Shown piece after piece: positions 63,124 to 64,000 of a stretch of 64,000 bases of DNA. The notes below the pieces were generated by a model. That model was not told the DNA's origin. It made no database searches and saw nothing but the letters and a program-made list of their open reading frames with translations. Origin of the DNA: Paraburkholderia sp. GTDB lineage: Bacteria > Pseudomonadota > Gammaproteobacteria > Burkholderiales > Burkholderiaceae. Each line of letters starts with the position of its first letter. Within the stretch, counting starts at the first letter, position 1. The translations under genes and the position numbers were made by a program. Location of the stretch: contig NZ_JAPWKB010000002.1 in the NCBI RefSeq assembly GCF_028283785.1, positions 186,001-250,000 on the forward strand, given 5' to 3'.

Positions 63124-64000
63124 TCTGGAAAAAACTTCCGCCAAAGCGGACGGCGCCATCCTGACGATGGGCGAAATTCTCGTCGAGATCATGGCCACCG
63201 AACGGGGCCAGTCGTTTCGCCGTCCCGGCACGCTGATCGGTCCGTACGCCAGCGGAGCGCCCGCCATTTTCATCGACCAGGTCGCGCATATGGGCAGCCG
63301 CTGCGCGATGATCGGTTGCGTCGGCGACGACGATTTCGGCACGCTGAATGTCGACCGTCTGCGCGACGACGGCGTGGATGTATCCGGGATCGCCGTCATC
63401 AAGGGCGCGACGACGGGCAGCGCGTTCGTCACCTATCGCGAAGACGGCGAGCGCGACTTCATCTTCAACATCACCAACAGCGCATCGGCGCGTTTTTCGG
63501 TCGCCAATATCCGCGACGAACAACTGAAGGATTGCCGCCATTTTCACGTGATGGGTTCGTCGCTGTTCTCGTTTCGCATTATCGAAGCGATGAAGAAGAT
63601 GATCGAAACGGTCAAGGGACAAGGCGGCACGGTCAGCTTCGATCCGAACATCCGCAAGGAAATGCTGCGGATTCCGGAGATGCGCGAGGCGCTCGATTTT
63701 ATTCTCGACTACACCGATGTGTTTCTGCCGAGCGGCCATGAAGTGACGCTGCTGGCGAGCGCGAGTTCGGAACGCGGCGCGATCGACGAACTGCTCGAAC
63801 GCGGCGTACGCGAAGTGGTCGTCAAGCGCGGCAAGGACGGATGCAGCTTTTACGACGGCACGCGCGAGATTCACCTGCCTGCATTCGCGGTGGACGAAAT
63901 CGATCCGACCGGCGCGGGCGACTGCTTCGGCGCGACTTATATCGCGTGCTGGTCGCAGGGCATGAGCGTCGAACAGTCGTTGCGCTACGCGTGCGCGAGC
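63116..64000 (+). CDS. PfkB-family sugar kinase (partial, runs off the window)
   Basis: 295 codons are present, with no stop before the end. PfkB features: GEILVEIMATERG and GPYASGAPAIFIDQVAHMGS at the N-terminus, VVVKRGKDGC, and the catalytic DPTGAGDCF near the end. It should phosphorylate the sugar brought in by the upstream transporter. The ATG at 63116 overlaps the permease stop. Only the last few tens of residues seem missing. Confidence 0.92.
   Translation, partial: MRDLEKTSAKADGAILTMGEILVEIMATERGQSFRRPGTLIGPYASGAPAIFIDQVAHMGSRCAMIGCVGDDDFGTLNVDRLRDDGVDVSGIAVIKGATTGSAFVTYREDGERDFIFNITNSASARFSVANIRDEQLKDCRHFHVMGSSLFSFRIIEAMKKMIETVKGQGGTVSFDPNIRKEMLRIPEMREALDFILDYTDVFLPSGHEVTLLASASSERGAIDELLERGVREVVVKRGKDGCSFYDGTREIHLPAFAVDEIDPTGAGDCFGATYIACWSQGMSVEQSLRYACAS

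Overview
The window is high-GC and almost fully coded. Gene content and style (short intergenic gaps, ATGA start/stop overlaps, purple-bacterial red-type RuBisCO) point to a betaproteobacterium near Burkholderia/Paraburkholderia. This placement is inferred from protein character and was not computed.

1-8.2 kb holds ordinary chromosomal genes: an exported ferritin-like protein, an Nramp transporter, a DUF899 protein, a glutathione S-transferase, a YcgR-type PilZ protein, a shikimate dehydrogenase homologue, an XRE regulator and two small proteins.

8.2-57.8 kb is a nearly complete one-carbon autotrophy island. (a) 8.2-16.2 kb, minus strand: a lanthanide-type methanol dehydrogenase set (xoxF, xoxG, xoxJ), a LysR/CbbR-like regulator, an exported protein, a SoxYZ-like carrier and two metallo-beta-lactamase-fold relay proteins, one with its metal site erased. 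(b) 16.6-29.7 kb: tetrahydromethanopterin-linked formaldehyde oxidation and cofactor synthesis (pterin dehydratase, mptG, mtdB, ATP-grasp, mch, RimK-like ligase, CitG-like protein, fae, FolB-like aldolase, flavoprotein reductase, DHPS-like protein) with a sigma-54 activator. (c) 29.7-38.6 kb, minus strand: a Calvin-cycle operon cbbLSXFPTA ending in a redoxin. (d) 39.0-49.5 kb: pqqA alone, then methylofuran synthesis (DUF447, mfnB, mfnE, mfnF, mfnD, HisA-like) and fhcBADC. (e) 49.6-57.8 kb: cytochrome b561, pqqB, pqqE, a two-component system, a TonB-dependent receptor and a PQQ-associated beta-propeller.

Together these give methanol to formaldehyde in the periplasm (XoxF/PQQ), formaldehyde to formate in the cytoplasm (Fae, MtdB, Mch, Fhc with H4MPT and methylofuran), and CO2 fixation by the Calvin cycle. 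No formate dehydrogenase, serine-cycle genes, mxaFI, pqqC or pqqD are seen here.

58-64 kb returns to ordinary metabolism: a DUF3280-like protein, then a DeoR regulator, a ribose-type ABC transporter and a PfkB kinase that runs off the window.

The most notable non-coding signals are: a family of short GCATGCG...CGCATGC palindromes scattered through the island, including inside genes; a consensus-matching sigma-54 promoter before pqqA; and three copies of a GGGA-N5-TCCC operator-like repeat around the TonB receptor and beta-propeller genes.
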